This document shows, piece after piece, positions 9,999 to 22,607 of a stretch of 64,000 nt of DNA. The notes under the pieces are model-generated. The model was given only the letters and a program-made list of their open reading frames with translations. It did not search any database and was not told where the DNA came from. A program made the translations under genes and the position numbers. Numbering within the stretch: the stretch's first letter is position 1; every line of letters starts with the position of its first letter. The stretch spans positions 62,001-126,000 of the forward strand of contig NZ_MCZZ01000109.1 of assembly GCF_002875705.1 (NCBI RefSeq), given 5' to 3'. This DNA is from Vibrio sp. 10N.261.45.E2. Its GTDB lineage: Bacteria; Pseudomonadota; Gammaproteobacteria; Enterobacterales; Vibrionaceae.

Positions 9999-10014
9999 TA
10001 GCAAACGTTTGCTA
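9999..10014. promoter_or_regulatory. PurR-type operator upstream of gsk
   Basis: TAGCAAACGTTTGCTA is a perfect 16-bp palindrome whose core GCAAACGTTTGC matches the PurR consensus. It lies in the gap between the preceding gene's stop and the gsk start, on the purine-salvage gene it would plausibly control. Binding is inferred. Confidence 0.7.
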
Positions 10015-10024
10015 AAGGTTTTTT

Positions 10025-10294
10025 TTATTCGCCTTCCATAAAGCTTAAATCAGGCAGCATGCCTAAATGCTCGGCGTAACGTTTTTGATTAAACTCCGCG
10101 CCGTTTTTCATCACGTCAAATACTTCAATTGCCAATGCACATGCCATCGCTGCAATGGCCTCTTCGCGAGGAGTACCTGTCATCATTAAACGCATTAGCG
10201 TCTCTTTCACTTTCACTGGTTCGCCATCTTCAAGCTGGTTCTCGATGATCTCAATCAGTTCTTCTTCTTGCATAAATTCATTTTGTTCAGACAT
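10025..10294 (-). CDS. Conserved hypothetical protein, 89 aa, acidic
   Basis: I do not recognise the family. The 89-aa product is acidic (many Glu), soluble, with no signal peptide or membrane segment and probably all-helical: an N-terminal EEELIEIIENQLEDGEP helix, then PVKVKETLMRLMMTGTPREEAIAAMACALAIEVFDVMKNG. The TPREEAI..MACALA part resembles short helical-pair proteins that bind partners rather than substrates. It is codirectional with and 102 nt before gsk, but a PurR-type box lies in that gap, so the two may be transcribed separately. Codon use matches its neighbours, so it is probably a real gene. Confidence 0.8.
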   Translation of the reverse strand: MSEQNEFMQEEELIEIIENQLEDGEPVKVKETLMRLMMTGTPREEAIAAMACALAIEVFDVMKNGAEFNQKRYAEHLGMLPDLSFMEGE

Positions 10295-10498
10295 TTTTTT
10301 ATCTCAGGTCTTGGATTTCGAGCGACTATGCCACATATACTTCTGACATCCTAGCGACTCACCTCGCTCTCATGCGATTATCTAACAAAGTCAGCGCACT
10401 ATTTGTGCAAATGAAACTGTGATTCCGGTCTCGGATCTGTCACGGCGTTTCTCTTTCTGTTAGAATCTGCGACCAAGTAATAGTAACGGTGTTTAGAC

Positions 10499-11635
10499 AT
10501 GTCAGATATCAGCTCTGGAAACAGCGAAAAGAAAGTAATTGTCGGTATGTCCGGCGGTGTAGATTCGTCAGTATCGGCGTATCTTCTTCAGCAACAAGGC
10601 TATCAGGTAGAAGGCCTTTTCATGAAAAACTGGGAAGAAGACGATAACGAAGAATACTGCACGGCAGCTGAAGATCTTGCTGATGCTCAAGCGGTATGTG
10701 ACAAACTAGGTATCCACCTTCACACCATTAACTTTGCTGCAGAATACTGGGACAACGTATTTGAATACTTCCTTGAAGAATACAAAGCAGGCCGTACGCC
10801 TAACCCAGATATCCTTTGTAACAAAGAAATCAAATTCAAAGCATTCTTAGAGTTTGCTGATGAAGTACTAGACGCGGACTACATCGCGATGGGTCACTAC
10901 GTTCGTCGTACTTTCCCAACTCAAGAAGAGCTAGATGCTGGCGTTAAACCAGAAATGCTACGTGGCCTAGACAGCAACAAAGACCAGAGCTATTTCCTAT
11001 ACACGTTAAGCTCAGATCAAGTAGCACGCAGCCTATTCCCTGTTGGCGAACTAGAGAAGCCTGAAGTTCGACGCATTGCTGAAGAGCAAGACTTGATCAC
11101 AGCGAAGAAAAAAGACTCTACAGGTATCTGCTTTATTGGTGAGCGTAAATTCACTGAGTTCCTAGGCAAATACCTACCAGCACAACCGGGTAACATCGAG
11201 ACGCCAGAAGGCCAAGTGATTGGTCAACACCAAGGCTTGATGTACCACACACTAGGTCAACGTAAAGGCCTACATATCGGCGGCACCAAAGGCGGCGGCG
11301 GTAATGAAGAACCATGGTTTGTTGGTGAAAAAGACCTTAAGCGTAATGTACTTATCGCAGTACAAGGTAAAGACCACCCTCTTCTGAAATCAGAAGGTTT
11401 GATCGCTTCTCAACTTCATTGGGTAAATCGCACACCAATTACTGAAGTTATGACATGCACGGTAAAAACACGTTACCGTCAAACAGATATTCCTTGTACA
11501 ATCATCCCAATTGATGATGAGAACATTAAGGTTATTTTTGATGACCCACAAATCGCTGTGACCCCAGGTCAATCTGCAGTGTTCTACCAAGGCGAAGTAT
11601 GTCTTGGTGGTGGTATCATCGAAAAGCGCATCTAA
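10499..11635 (+). CDS. mnmA: MnmA, tRNA-specific 2-thiouridylase
   Basis: Forms the s2 group of mnm5s2U at wobble position 34 of Lys, Glu and Gln tRNAs, taking sulfur relayed by IscS and the Tus proteins. The 378-aa protein has the PP-loop GMSGGVDSS (16-24) for ATP adenylation, and the two catalytic cysteines Cys107 (DILCNKE) and Cys211 ([12 protein letters not shown]). First gene of mnmA-hflD-purB, an order shared with E. coli. A TAGAAT -10-like element lies about 40 nt upstream. Confidence 0.97.
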   Translation: MSDISSGNSEKKVIVGMSGGVDSSVSAYLLQQQGYQVEGLFMKNWEEDDNEEYCTAAEDLADAQAVCDKLGIHLHTINFAAEYWDNVFEYFLEEYKAGRTPNPDILCNKEIKFKAFLEFADEVLDADYIAMGHYVRRTFPTQEELDAGVKPEMLRGLDSNKDQSYFLYTLSSDQVARSLFPVGELEKPEVRRIAEEQDLITAKKKDSTGICFIGERKFTEFLGKYLPAQPGNIETPEGQVIGQHQGLMYHTLGQRKGLHIGGTKGGGGNEEPWFVGEKDLKRNVLIAVQGKDHPLLKSEGLIASQLHWVNRTPITEVMTCTVKTRYRQTDIPCTIIPIDDENIKVIFDDPQIAVTPGQSAVFYQGEVCLGGGIIEKRI

Positions 11636-11678
11636 TCAATCAAACGACAAACGATAGAAGACAACTAGGAGTTACTAC

Positions 11679-12296
11679 GTGGCTAATACACTTTATGACC
11701 GTACTATTGCTTTCGCCGGAATTTGCCAAGCTGTGGCTTTGGTTCAACAAGTAGCGAAAGACGGCCATTGTGATAAAGATGCCTTCGAAGCTTCACTCAG
11801 TGCCATTTTAAATACCAATCCATCGAATACCGTGGGCGTATTTGGACGTGAAGCGAACCTAAAGCTTGGCCTTGAGTGCTTAGTAAAAGGTATCGATAGT
11901 ACTCCAGCAGGTAGCGATATCACGCGTTACATCATCAGCTTGATGGCGCTTGAGCGTAAGCTATCTTCTCGCAACGACTCTATGTCTCAGCTTGGCGACC
12001 GCATTCAAACTGCAGAACGCCAAACTGAACACTTTGATCTGTTTGACGAGCAAATGATCAGCAACCTTGCAAGTATCTACCTTGATGTCGTCAGCCCTAT
12101 CGGCCCACGCATTCAGGTTTCTGGTACACCGTCTGTACTTCAACAGACATCGAGCCAACATAAGGTTCGCGCACTGCTTCTATCGGGAATTCGAAGCGCT
12201 GTGCTATGGCGTCAAGTTGGCGGCAAACGTCGCCACCTTATCTTCGGCCGTAAGAAGATGATCGAGCAGGCTCAAATCCTACTAGCTCGAATGTAA
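11679..12296 (+). CDS. hflD: HflD homologue, membrane-associated regulator
   Basis: Peripheral inner-membrane protein known in E. coli as a lysogenisation regulator that binds phage lambda CII; its general cell role is unclear. The 205-aa product shows the family blocks [29 protein letters not shown] and [11 protein letters not shown]-like [13 protein letters not shown] near residues 137-149. It starts with GTG, preceded by AGGAG at a normal distance, 43 nt after mnmA. A strong terminator separates it from purB, so purB is probably transcribed mainly from its own PurR-controlled promoter. Confidence 0.94.
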   Translation: MANTLYDRTIAFAGICQAVALVQQVAKDGHCDKDAFEASLSAILNTNPSNTVGVFGREANLKLGLECLVKGIDSTPAGSDITRYIISLMALERKLSSRNDSMSQLGDRIQTAERQTEHFDLFDEQMISNLASIYLDVVSPIGPRIQVSGTPSVLQQTSSQHKVRALLLSGIRSAVLWRQVGGKRRHLIFGRKKMIEQAQILLARM

Positions 12297-12303
12297 TTTA
12301 TTA

Positions 12304-12332
12304 GCTCGCGCCTTGTCGCGAGCTTGTTTTTT
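12304..12332 (+). terminator. Terminator after hflD
   Basis: GCTCGCG (12304-12310) pairs with CGCGAGC (12317-12323), followed by TTGTTTTTT. It ends the mnmA-hflD unit. Confidence 0.88.
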
Positions 12333-12349
12333 GTATCAACACAACTCTC

Positions 12350-12365
12350 ACGCAAACGATTGCGC
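12350..12365. promoter_or_regulatory. PurR box upstream of purB
   Basis: ACGCAAACGATTGCGC differs from the symmetric PurR palindrome ACGCAAACGTTTGCGT at only two positions. It sits 75 nt before the purB ATG, just after the hflD terminator, a natural place for a repressor of purine synthesis. Confidence 0.78.
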
Positions 12366-12400
12366 AATATGCGTGACAATTGAGATTGTTACTGGTATAA

Positions 12401-13810
<1,410 letters not shown>

Positions 13811-13865
13811 GATTCGAATTTCGAATCTCAGAATAGACTAAGGCTTCCCATGTGGAAGCCTTTTT
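13811..13865 (+). terminator. purB terminator with preceding hairpin
   Basis: GGCTTCC (13842-13848) pairs with GGAAGCC (13854-13860) and is followed by TTTTTATT. Directly after the stop codon a second inverted repeat, GATTCGA/TCGAATC (13811-13827), lacks a U-run and may protect the 3' end. Confidence 0.85.
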
Positions 13866-14000
13866 ATTGCGTAGAACAAAGGTCCCGAACGATACTCCAA
13901 GCAAAGCAACAGCAATGATTCAAATCTGACTTCTCCTACTCTCCTCCCCCATTCAGATACTGCAAATCACATTAGAAAAACATCCTTGAACGCTAAGATC

Positions 14001-14027
14001 AAAAAAGGCCGCCCGAAGGAAGCCTTT
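14001..14027 (-). terminator. htpX terminator
   Basis: On the minus strand AAGGCTTCC and GGCGGCCTT form a stem (one mismatch, one G-U) capped by a UUCG tetraloop and followed by six U, 44 nt after the htpX stop. Confidence 0.8.
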
Positions 14028-14070
14028 AGAATACATATTGCCGCTTAACGACAGCAGCTTATGCTAGATA

Positions 14071-14934
14071 TTACATGTTACGTAGAGAAGCAATACGCTT
14101 ATCTAGCGGTGGGTGGCTCATTAGTAGTTCAGTAAGAGATTTCTTACCGTTAATGCCAAACGCCATCATAGAACCTTCTAGTTGTGGCTCGTGGCTCACT
14201 TTTAGACGCTCTAGCGCTGCAATCATCTTCTCTTTACCTACCAAGTGCGCAGCACCTGCATCGGCATGGAATTCACGATGACGGCTGTACCACATCGTAA
14301 TGAAGCTTGCCAAGAAACCAAACACCAACTCCAGCACCATAGACACACCGAAGTACACCATCATGTTGCTGCCACCTTCTTCCTCATTGTCATTCGACGC
14401 AACAATGTTGGCGATAAAACGAGATAGGAAGATAACGAACGTGTTCACAACACCCTGCATTAGAGTCATGGTCACCATGTCACCATTCGCGATGTGGCTA
14501 ACTTCGTGAGCTAATACCGCTTCAGCTTCGTCACGCGTCATACTGTGCAGAAGACCCGTTGATACTGCGACCAATGAATCATCACGCTTAGCGCCCGTTG
14601 CAAATGCGTTGATGTCTGGCGAATCGTAGATCGCCACTGTTGGCATACCAATACCAACTTGTTGAGCTTGACGGCTTACCGTTTCCATCAACCAATGTTC
14701 TGTTTCGTTACGTGGGCTTTCAATGACCATGCCGCCTACTGAACGTAGCGCCATTTTCTTTGACATCATTAATGAAATGAATGAGCCGCCAAAACCAAAT
14801 ACCGCAGCCATCACCAATAAGCCTGAGAGGCTACCGGGTTGCATACCTGTGACTGCGTATACAATATTAAGAACAACACTTAGTACCAATACAACCGCTA
14901 GGTTGGTTGCAAGGAACAACATTACTCGCTTCAT
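14071..14934 (-). CDS. htpX: HtpX, membrane zinc metalloprotease
   Basis: Inner-membrane M48 protease that works with FtsH in quality control of misfolded membrane proteins. In the 287-aa protein the zinc site HEVSH is at residues 143-147, and a downstream Glu in the [12 protein letters not shown] motif provides the third ligand. Hydrophobic segments lie at about 7-27, 33-55, 155-178 and 190-215. It is a single-gene unit with its own terminator. In E. coli htpX is under Cpx and heat-shock control; I could not pick out such a site here. Confidence 0.96.
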   Translation of the reverse strand: MKRVMLFLATNLAVVLVLSVVLNIVYAVTGMQPGSLSGLLVMAAVFGFGGSFISLMMSKKMALRSVGGMVIESPRNETEHWLMETVSRQAQQVGIGMPTVAIYDSPDINAFATGAKRDDSLVAVSTGLLHSMTRDEAEAVLAHEVSHIANGDMVTMTLMQGVVNTFVIFLSRFIANIVASNDNEEEGGSNMMVYFGVSMVLELVFGFLASFITMWYSRHREFHADAGAAHLVGKEKMIAALERLKVSHEPQLEGSMMAFGINGKKSLTELLMSHPPLDKRIASLRNM

Positions 14935-15211
14935 TACTTATCTCCGCATGAAAGCTGTTTTTATAAAACTTATTGTTATGGACAAGGCAGACAGCAATAG
15001 ATTCCAACCTTGAAGACTTATACTTACTTATACATATAGTCTTAGATTAAGAAAACAAGGTTAAGCATTAAATTGCAACATTTGATTACGAGACCATATC
15101 CGAATTAAGCCTATCCTATTAGACCTAAGTCGTATGGTGTCGAAATAACAATCCGTTTACAGTGACATCAGATGATTTATGGGCTGGTCCATGTACAAAA
15201 AGGGAAGAATC

Positions 15212-15379
15212 ATGGTTGAAGGTACTAACACTCAAATGGCTATCGATTTACTGTGCTGTCACCTAGGGATTACTGAAGAAGAAGCGAAAAAGCAGATCGG
15301 AACCCTAACACCGCAAACGGCACAGACAAAAATGACTGAAACACAGCAAGCACTAATGGGACTGACAAAAGAACATTGA
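15212..15379 (+). CDS. Small hypothetical protein, 55 aa
   Basis: Unrecognised 55-residue soluble protein with no signal peptide. It is predicted helical: MAIDLLCCHLGITEEEAKKQI (written here as two parts, MAIDLLCCHLG and ITEEEAKKQI) looks like a UBA- or CUE-like helix-turn-helix packing unit, with two adjacent cysteines. I chose the ATG at 15212 because AAGGGAAG precedes it at good distance; an ATG at 15191 and an earlier frame opening lack a ribosome binding site. A strong terminator follows. The good start context and terminator support a real gene of unknown role. Confidence 0.7.
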   Translation: MVEGTNTQMAIDLLCCHLGITEEEAKKQIGTLTPQTAQTKMTETQQALMGLTKEH

Positions 15380-15443
15380 TCCTGAGCTTGTTAGATTAAA
15401 AGGCTAATTATTTATAAACTAATGGCCAATGGCTTAACATAGC

Positions 15444-15469
15444 AAAAGGGCTGCAATCGCAGCCCTTTT
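15444..15469. terminator. Bidirectional terminator between the 55-aa gene and bioD
   Basis: AAAAGGGCTGC (15444-15454) pairs perfectly with GCAGCCCTTTT (15459-15469) around AATC; A and T runs on both sides let it serve both convergent units. Confidence 0.9.
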
Positions 15470-15493
15470 CTTGTTTAACGCATAACTTGAAAC

Positions 15494-16177
15494 TTAAAGA
15501 TCAAGCAATGGCTGTACATTAATGTACTTACCAATGTTCTTAGACTTGGCTTTCGGCACGTAAGGGATTTCTCCTAGCTTTGGTGCACCTAGCTTATCTT
15601 CAAGCATCGCAATAATATCTGCATAGTGCTCAGTACCTGGATTGATACGGTTTGCTACCCAACCTACTAGGTTTAGACCATCTGCTCGGATCGCTTCTGC
15701 CGTTAATAGAGCGTGGCTCAAACAACCCAGCTTAATACCCACTGTCAGCACAACCGGAAGTTGTTCTTTCTTAACCCAACTAGACAGGTATTCGTCGTCA
15801 GAAACAGGGACACGCCAACCACCAGCGCCTTCCACTAATACGATATCAGAGTTTTGCTTATGCTCTTCTAACTTCGCTGATAACACCGCTTCATCAATCA
15901 CAACACCGTCGTGCTTTGCCGCGATATGAGGTGATGACGGTAGCAACAGTGCGTACGGGTTTACGTTCTCGTAAGCAATATCTTGTGTCGCGGCTTCTTG
16001 AAGATGCAGAGCATCGCTATTACGTAAACCTTCAGGGTATTTCTCACACCCTGCAGCAACTGGTTTGTAACCAATTGTCGATAAATCTTGTGCAGCCAAA
16101 GCTTGAAGAATCGCTTTTGAAACCACAGTTTTTCCCACTTCGGTATCCGTACCTGCAATAAATAATGCATCAATCAT
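15494..16177 (-). CDS. bioD: BioD, dethiobiotin synthetase
   Basis: ATP-dependent carboxylation and ring closure of diaminopelargonic acid to dethiobiotin. The 227-aa product has the P-loop GTDTEVGKT (9-17) and [10 protein letters not shown]. The ATG at 16177 overlaps the bioC stop by four bases (ATGA), so the longer upstream reading frame is rejected. Last gene of bioB-bioF-bioC-bioD, ending at a shared terminator. Confidence 0.96.
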   Translation of the reverse strand: MIDALFIAGTDTEVGKTVVSKAILQALAAQDLSTIGYKPVAAGCEKYPEGLRNSDALHLQEAATQDIAYENVNPYALLLPSSPHIAAKHDGVVIDEAVLSAKLEEHKQNSDIVLVEGAGGWRVPVSDDEYLSSWVKKEQLPVVLTVGIKLGCLSHALLTAEAIRADGLNLVGWVANRINPGTEHYADIIAMLEDKLGAPKLGEIPYVPKAKSKNIGKYINVQPLLDL

Positions 16178-16977
16178 AATTGAATAACCCCTAAACAAAC
16201 TTGATATGTTGCTGGCAAGAAACCTTGATGGTTTTTAAACTCTCGATATTCCCGTTCAACAAGCTGCAGCATGCGTCGACTTGTCAAACCTTGTGAGCGA
16301 CCACTTACGTGATTAGCGCCGATGCCTTTAAGGTCGCGCATCAGTTCAAACGCAGTGTCGTACCAAACGGTGATGGTGGGCAAGTCTAGTTGATGAACCT
16401 TACAGCTAGATTGCGCTAACGCAATTTTTACCTGATTGATTGTAATAAAATGGTTAACGTGTTGATGTGCGTCAATTTTGGACCATGACTTTTTCAACTC
16501 AAACAGTGACCCATCAAGCAAAGTTGAGAAAATAACACGCCCACCAACCGCCGTAACACGCTTCATCTCTCTCAAAGGCAACGACAAATCATCACACCAT
16601 TGCAACGCAAGGCTAGAAAATACAACATCAAAACTTCCATTTTCAAATGGCAATTGTTCGGCATCGGCTTGTTGATATAAAGAGACTGCTGAGCCGCAAC
16701 GTTGCTTGGACTTCTCAAGCATTCCAATCGAGAGATCCGCACATGTGACGTTAGCGCCACGTTTGACTAACTGCTCAGAAAAGTAGCCGGTCCCACAGCC
16801 CAAATCGAGAACCTTTAGACCAAATAGATCGCTCGGCAGCTTATCTAGTAACCGGTGGCCAACATCACGCTGAAACTCGGCGTGTTTATCATAGGTGGTT
16901 GCCGCTTTACCAAAAGCTTCGGCAATTGCACTTTTGTCTTGGCCTACGTAATGATGCACTACTGCTTCTTGTGACAT
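16174..16977 (-). CDS. bioC: BioC, malonyl-ACP O-methyltransferase
   Basis: Starts the pimelate moiety of biotin by methylating malonyl-ACP so that it can enter fatty-acid synthesis. It is a class I SAM methyltransferase of 267 residues; motif I is [11 protein letters not shown] near residues 55-65, and [11 protein letters not shown] follows the core. It begins at the base after the bioF stop and overlaps bioD by four bases. In many bacteria BioH or another esterase removes the methyl group later; no bioH is present in this window. Confidence 0.95.
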   Translation of the reverse strand: MSQEAVVHHYVGQDKSAIAEAFGKAATTYDKHAEFQRDVGHRLLDKLPSDLFGLKVLDLGCGTGYFSEQLVKRGANVTCADLSIGMLEKSKQRCGSAVSLYQQADAEQLPFENGSFDVVFSSLALQWCDDLSLPLREMKRVTAVGGRVIFSTLLDGSLFELKKSWSKIDAHQHVNHFITINQVKIALAQSSCKVHQLDLPTITVWYDTAFELMRDLKGIGANHVSGRSQGLTSRRMLQLVEREYREFKNHQGFLPATYQVCLGVIQL

Positions 16978-18153
16978 TTACTGAGCCTCTTTCCTTAATG
17001 CTAAGCTGGATTCAATCGCTTGTTGCAGCGAACTGGTTAACTGAAGAACCTGATTTTGAGTGTGATTAGCGGTTAACGTCACTCGTAAGCGAGCGGTCCC
17101 AACAGGCACGGTTGGTGGTCTTATCGCTGTAACCCATAGCTGATTACGCTTCAACTCTTCTGCAATAGATAACGCAGCTTGTGCTTCACCTACTACAAAT
17201 GGCTTAATTGGTGTTTGGGTATCAACAAAACCTTTTATCCCGTTCATTTGCTCTGCATAGAGAGCGCCTAAATCGGTTAGTTTCTCACGTCGCCACTCTT
17301 GAGTTTGAATCATCTGGCATGCATGAGACAAAGCCACTGCCTGCGAGGGTGGCATTGCTGTTGAATACACATGATGACGAGCAAACTGAGTTAAGTAGTC
17401 GCCTACCTCTGCTGAACACAAAACCGCAGCACCAGATAGGCCAAATGCTTTACCAAAGGTCACCACCAAGATATCAGGCGTTATTTGCGCGGCACTGCAG
17501 CTCCCTGCCCCTTTATCACCCAATACACCAATACCGTGGGCATCATCAACGGCGAGCCAACTGTCGTATTGATTGGTCAAGTTAGATATTTGATTGAGGG
17601 GCGCTTGGTCGCCATCCATGCTGAACACGCCTTCCGTCACGACCAGTGACTGTGGGGAGCGACTTAATAGCGACTCGAGATGTGGCGTGTCGTTATGCTT
17701 AAAGCGTTTCATGGTTGCAGGTGAATGCATCCCAGCTTCCATTAAAGAGGCATGGTTAAGTTTGTCTTGCAACAAAGAGTCATCTTTTTCGAGCAGAGAA
17801 AACAACAAGGCTTGATTAGCACTGAAACCAGAGCTAAAGAGAATGGCACGTTCGAAGCCAAGCCATTCACACAGCTGAACCTCTAAATTTCGGTGGGCAG
17901 GGCTAAAGCCCGTAACCAATGGCGATGCTGCACTTCCGGCGCCATATTGGGAAAGCCCTGTTTGCCATGCATCGACCAATTCAGGATCGTTCGCCAAGCC
18001 TAAGTAATCATTGCTCGAAAAGTTGATGAAGTTAGAACCTTCGCTAGTGAGCAAAGGACCATTGCTGTTTTCAAGTACCTTGAGTTGGCGAGTTAACCCT
18101 TGCTCGCGACGATGAGCAAGGGCACTTTTGATTCGAGATTTAAACAGTGGCAT
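16978..18153 (-). CDS. bioF: BioF, 8-amino-7-oxononanoate synthase
   Basis: PLP enzyme condensing pimeloyl-ACP with alanine. The 391-aa protein has the cofactor lysine in [15 protein letters not shown] and [12 protein letters not shown] as the Asp-His motif of the alpha-oxoamine synthase family. I chose [12 protein letters not shown] as the start; five extra codons are possible. The start overlaps the end of bioB by 14 nt, which implies coupled translation. Confidence 0.96.
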   Translation of the reverse strand: MPLFKSRIKSALAHRREQGLTRQLKVLENSNGPLLTSEGSNFINFSSNDYLGLANDPELVDAWQTGLSQYGAGSAASPLVTGFSPAHRNLEVQLCEWLGFERAILFSSGFSANQALLFSLLEKDDSLLQDKLNHASLMEAGMHSPATMKRFKHNDTPHLESLLSRSPQSLVVTEGVFSMDGDQAPLNQISNLTNQYDSWLAVDDAHGIGVLGDKGAGSCSAAQITPDILVVTFGKAFGLSGAAVLCSAEVGDYLTQFARHHVYSTAMPPSQAVALSHACQMIQTQEWRREKLTDLGALYAEQMNGIKGFVDTQTPIKPFVVGEAQAALSIAEELKRNQLWVTAIRPPTVPVGTARLRVTLTANHTQNQVLQLTSSLQQAIESSLALRKEAQ

Positions 18154-19192
18154 CGTAGAACATGTCATCTTTCGTAGGGCGAGCCGCGACGCGCTCCACC
18201 ACTTGATCTAACAGTTCGTTTTCTTGAATTTCGTCAGGCTTTTGAGCCACTTGTTGGCTGTTGATCCCCAACTTTTTGAATAGCTGCATGTCTGTGTCTT
18301 CGTCAGGGTTTGGCGTAGTCAGTAGCTTACAACCGTAAAAGATAGAGTTTGCACCCGCCATGAAACACATCGCTTGCATCTGTTCGTTCATGTTCTCGCG
18401 ACCTGCAGATAAACGAACTGCAGATTTAGGCATCATGATACGAGCAATCGCAATCAATTTAATGAAATCAAAAGACTCAACATCATCAACATTTTCCATT
18501 GGTGTGCCTTTCACTTTCACAAGCATGTTGATTGGCACACTTTCAGGATGGACAGGAAGGTTCGCTAGCTCTACAAGTAGGCCTGCACGGTCATTGGTGC
18601 TTTCGCCCATACCTATGATGCCACCAGAACAGATCTTCATTCCTGCATCACGTACATGAGATAAGGTATCTAAACGATCTTGGTAAGTACGAGTGGTAAT
18701 GATGCTGCCGTAGAATTCAGGTGACGTATCAAGGTTGTGGTTGTAGTAGTCCAAGCCTGCGTCTGCTAATTCACCCGCTTGATCTGGCGTTAACATGCCC
18801 AGTGTCATACAAGTTTCTAAGCCCATACCTTTCACACCTTTGATCATGTCAGTCAGGTGAGGCATGTCACGCTCTTTCGGGTTTTTCCATGCTGCGCCCA
18901 TGCAGAAACGAGTTGAGCCCGCATTCTTGGCTTTTTGCGCCGCATCCAAAACACGCTCGACTTCCATTAAGCGTTCTTTGTCGACATCCGTTCGGTAGTG
19001 AGCACTTTGAGGGCAGTACTTGCAATCTTCAGGGCAAGCACCTGTCTTTATCGATAAAAGCGTACTCACCTGCACGTGGTTGTGCTCTTGGTACTGTCTA
19101 TGAACGACTTGAGCTTCAAACATTAAATCCATAAACGGTTTTTCAAGCAGCGCTGTTACTTCAGCAACTGTCCAGTCATGACGAACTTCCAC
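18140..19192 (-). CDS. bioB: BioB, biotin synthase
   Basis: Radical-SAM enzyme that inserts sulfur into dethiobiotin. The CxxxCxxC cluster motif is at Cys53, Cys57 and Cys60 ([12 protein letters not shown]), the same numbers as in E. coli. The second cluster ligands are in the later CMTLGML and [10 protein letters not shown] regions, and [11 protein letters not shown] is near the C-terminus. 350 residues, full length. First gene of the minus-strand bio operon, divergent from bioA across a BirA-type operator. Confidence 0.97.
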   Translation of the reverse strand: MEVRHDWTVAEVTALLEKPFMDLMFEAQVVHRQYQEHNHVQVSTLLSIKTGACPEDCKYCPQSAHYRTDVDKERLMEVERVLDAAQKAKNAGSTRFCMGAAWKNPKERDMPHLTDMIKGVKGMGLETCMTLGMLTPDQAGELADAGLDYYNHNLDTSPEFYGSIITTRTYQDRLDTLSHVRDAGMKICSGGIIGMGESTNDRAGLLVELANLPVHPESVPINMLVKVKGTPMENVDDVESFDFIKLIAIARIMMPKSAVRLSAGRENMNEQMQAMCFMAGANSIFYGCKLLTTPNPDEDTDMQLFKKLGINSQQVAQKPDEIQENELLDQVVERVAARPTKDDMFYDATV

Positions 19193-19283
19193 GTGTCGAT
19201 CCTTTTTTTTATTTTTTTGATGTTACAACTCTGCGTCTAGAGTTTGCATTTATGCTTGGCTAGTCTACCGACAAGCTTTAGAC

Positions 19284-19315
19284 TGTCAACACATTGATAA
19301 TATCAAAAGTTTACA
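19284..19315. promoter_or_regulatory. BirA-type biotin operator between bioB and bioA
   Basis: TGTCAAC and GTTTACA are inverted half-sites 18 nt apart, the arrangement of the BirA (BioR-like repressor function of biotin protein ligase) operator. It lies between the divergent bioB and bioA starts, so one site could repress both units when biotin is plentiful. One half-site position deviates from perfect symmetry. Confidence 0.75.
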
Positions 19316-19354
19316 TCTGGTTATTTTTTAATCACACCAAGAATGGAAGTTACT

Positions 19355-20632
19355 ATGGATCTCGCCTTTGATCGCCAGCATATCTGGCATCCCTACACAT
19401 CAACGTTAACACCTCTGACCTGCTATCCAGTCACCAACGCAGACGGTGTTTACCTAGAATTAGAAGGCAGAAAACGAATTATTGATGGTATGTCATCTTG
19501 GTGGTCAACCATCCACGGCTACAATCACCCTGAGCTAAATGCTGCAGCTCACAGTCAAATCGATAAAGTTTCACACGTTATGTTTGGCGGTATCACCCAC
19601 CAGCCTGCTATCGATTTGTGTAAAAAGCTTTTGAATCTCGCGCCAGATAATCTCGAACATGTATTTTTGGCCGATTCAGGGTCAGTAGCCGTAGAGGTTA
19701 GCCTCAAGATGGCTCTTCAATACTGGCATGCCAAAGGGCAACCTCGTTCGAAGTTCCTCACGCTCAGAGATGGCTACCACGGTGATACCTTTGCTGCGAT
19801 GTCGGTTACCGACCCTGATAACTCGATGCACAGCCTCTATAAAGGTTTTCTGCCGGAACACATTTTCGCTGATTCACCAAAAACTGGCTTTTGGGATAAG
19901 TGGGACGCCAAAGACATTGATAGCTTTCGCGAAAAGTTGACCGCACACCATGAAGAAATCGCTGCCGTTATTCTAGAGCCAATTGTTCAAGGCGCTGGCG
20001 GTATGCGCATCTACCACCCTGAGTTCCTAAAACAGGTTCGATTACTGTGTGATGAATTCAACGTATTGCTGATATTGGATGAGATTGCGACCGGATTTGG
20101 CCGCACAGGGAAATTGTTCGCCTGTGAGCATGCCGATGTTCAACCGGATATTTTATGCGTAGGCAAGGCTTTAACTGGCGGCTATATGACACTGTCAGCA
20201 ACACTTGCCAGTAAAGAAGTCGCAGACACAGTATGTGGCGGTGAAGCGGGCTGCTTTATGCACGGACCAACCTTCATGGGGAACCCATTGGCTTGCGCAG
20301 TCGGTGCGGCAAGCTTGTCGATCATAGAGCGAGGCGATTGGCAAAATCAGACTCAACAGATCGGACAGCTCTTCTCTGAATTACTGCCACCTTTACGAGA
20401 GCATGATCTTGTAAAAGACGTACGCTGGCTAGGTGCGATTGGCGTTGTTGAAACGCACACACCTATCGATATGGAAACCATTCAAGCTCATTTTGTTGAG
20501 CAAGGTGTTTGGATTCGTCCGTTCGGAAGGTTAATTTATATGATGCCTCCGTTTATTAGCGAACCACAACATATTGAGCAATTGGTCGCTGCTATCGACA
20601 CTGCATTACAAAATGCTCATTGCTTTAAATAG
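19355..20632 (+). CDS. bioA: BioA, DAPA aminotransferase
   Basis: PLP enzyme using SAM as amino donor to make 7,8-diaminopelargonic acid. The 425-aa protein starts MDLAFDRQHIWHPYTS, has SSWWSTIHGYNHP and MFGGITHQPA, the DEIATGFGRTG motif and the cofactor lysine in CVGKALTGG. Four upstream codons are possible but do not match the family start. It is transcribed away from bioBFCD from the shared regulatory region, as in E. coli. Confidence 0.97.
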   Translation: MDLAFDRQHIWHPYTSTLTPLTCYPVTNADGVYLELEGRKRIIDGMSSWWSTIHGYNHPELNAAAHSQIDKVSHVMFGGITHQPAIDLCKKLLNLAPDNLEHVFLADSGSVAVEVSLKMALQYWHAKGQPRSKFLTLRDGYHGDTFAAMSVTDPDNSMHSLYKGFLPEHIFADSPKTGFWDKWDAKDIDSFREKLTAHHEEIAAVILEPIVQGAGGMRIYHPEFLKQVRLLCDEFNVLLILDEIATGFGRTGKLFACEHADVQPDILCVGKALTGGYMTLSATLASKEVADTVCGGEAGCFMHGPTFMGNPLACAVGAASLSIIERGDWQNQTQQIGQLFSELLPPLREHDLVKDVRWLGAIGVVETHTPIDMETIQAHFVEQGVWIRPFGRLIYMMPPFISEPQHIEQLVAAIDTALQNAHCFK

Positions 20633-20719
20633 TCATTAAATAATGCGCTTATTGTTCTGAACAAGAGCGATGATTATTTCTATATATCTTCAATAATAAA
20701 TCACTTAATTAAGCTTAAA

Positions 20720-20741
20720 GGCCTTACATAAAAGTAAGGCC
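20720..20741. terminator. Terminator between bioA and ybiI
   Basis: GGCCTTAC (20720-20727) pairs with GTAAGGCC (20734-20741). On the minus strand it is followed by UUUAAGCUUAAUU and on the plus strand by a less regular T stretch, so it better serves the minus-strand gene but may serve both. Confidence 0.65.
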
Positions 20742-20768
20742 ATTACTGTTTTGAAGGTAACCGTCAGT

Positions 20769-21035
20769 TTAACGTAATTGGCTATCTTTACTTGCTCGAC
20801 GGTTAAACAATGAATGTCGATGTGCGTCATGCTCTAATATTGACTGACATTCGATACACAAACGAACGCCTTTGATCGCAAGACGTCTTTGTTCTGGTAT
20901 CTCATCACCGCATTCATCACAATAAAGTAAGCTCTCACCACCTCGAAGGTTTCCTCTTACACGAGAGATCTCATCATCAATGGTATTTTGTATTTGCTGG
21001 CTGACACTATCGTCTCCAGCCCATCCTACGGCCAT
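20769..21035 (-). CDS. ybiI: DksA/TraR-type zinc finger protein (YbiI-like)
   Basis: Small zinc-finger protein of the DksA/TraR superfamily, whose members act in the secondary channel of RNA polymerase; the role of YbiI itself is not established. The 88-aa product has the four zinc cysteines Cys39, Cys42, Cys60 and Cys63 (CDEC, CIEC) and ends in NRR-SKDSQLR, as E. coli YbiI does. The start MAVGWAGDDSV matches that protein, so an in-frame codon at 21053 is not used. Confidence 0.92.
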   Translation of the reverse strand: MAVGWAGDDSVSQQIQNTIDDEISRVRGNLRGGESLLYCDECGDEIPEQRRLAIKGVRLCIECQSILEHDAHRHSLFNRRASKDSQLR

Positions 21036-21206
21036 AAGCCCTCCTCTGTACATAAACGAGAAAATCTTTACCTACCGCGGTAAGAGGACATTATAGCCAA
21101 ATTACAATTAAGTAATAATATACAAAAATAATAAAACACTATTACTTTTTGGTAATAATATTTAGGTAAAAGTAGTCAAAGAACACACCAATATATTTTT
21201 CAGATA

Positions 21207-21236
21207 ATAAAAAACCCAGCCAATAAGCTGGGTTTT
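21207..21236 (-). terminator. serS terminator
   Basis: AAAACCCAGC (21211-21220) pairs with GCTGGGTTTT (21227-21236); an A-run on the left gives the U tract of the minus-strand transcript, 35 nt after the serS stop. Confidence 0.87.
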
Positions 21237-21270
21237 CAATAATTTATGAACTCACTAAATCGTCGAACGA

Positions 21271-22593
<1,323 letters not shown>

Positions 22594-22607
22594 TTAGTTA
22601 TTTGAAT

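Noticed and set aside
17208-17585. 125-codon plus-strand frame inside bioF
   Set aside because: It is antisense to a clear bioF with all motifs, and its composition is not protein-like.
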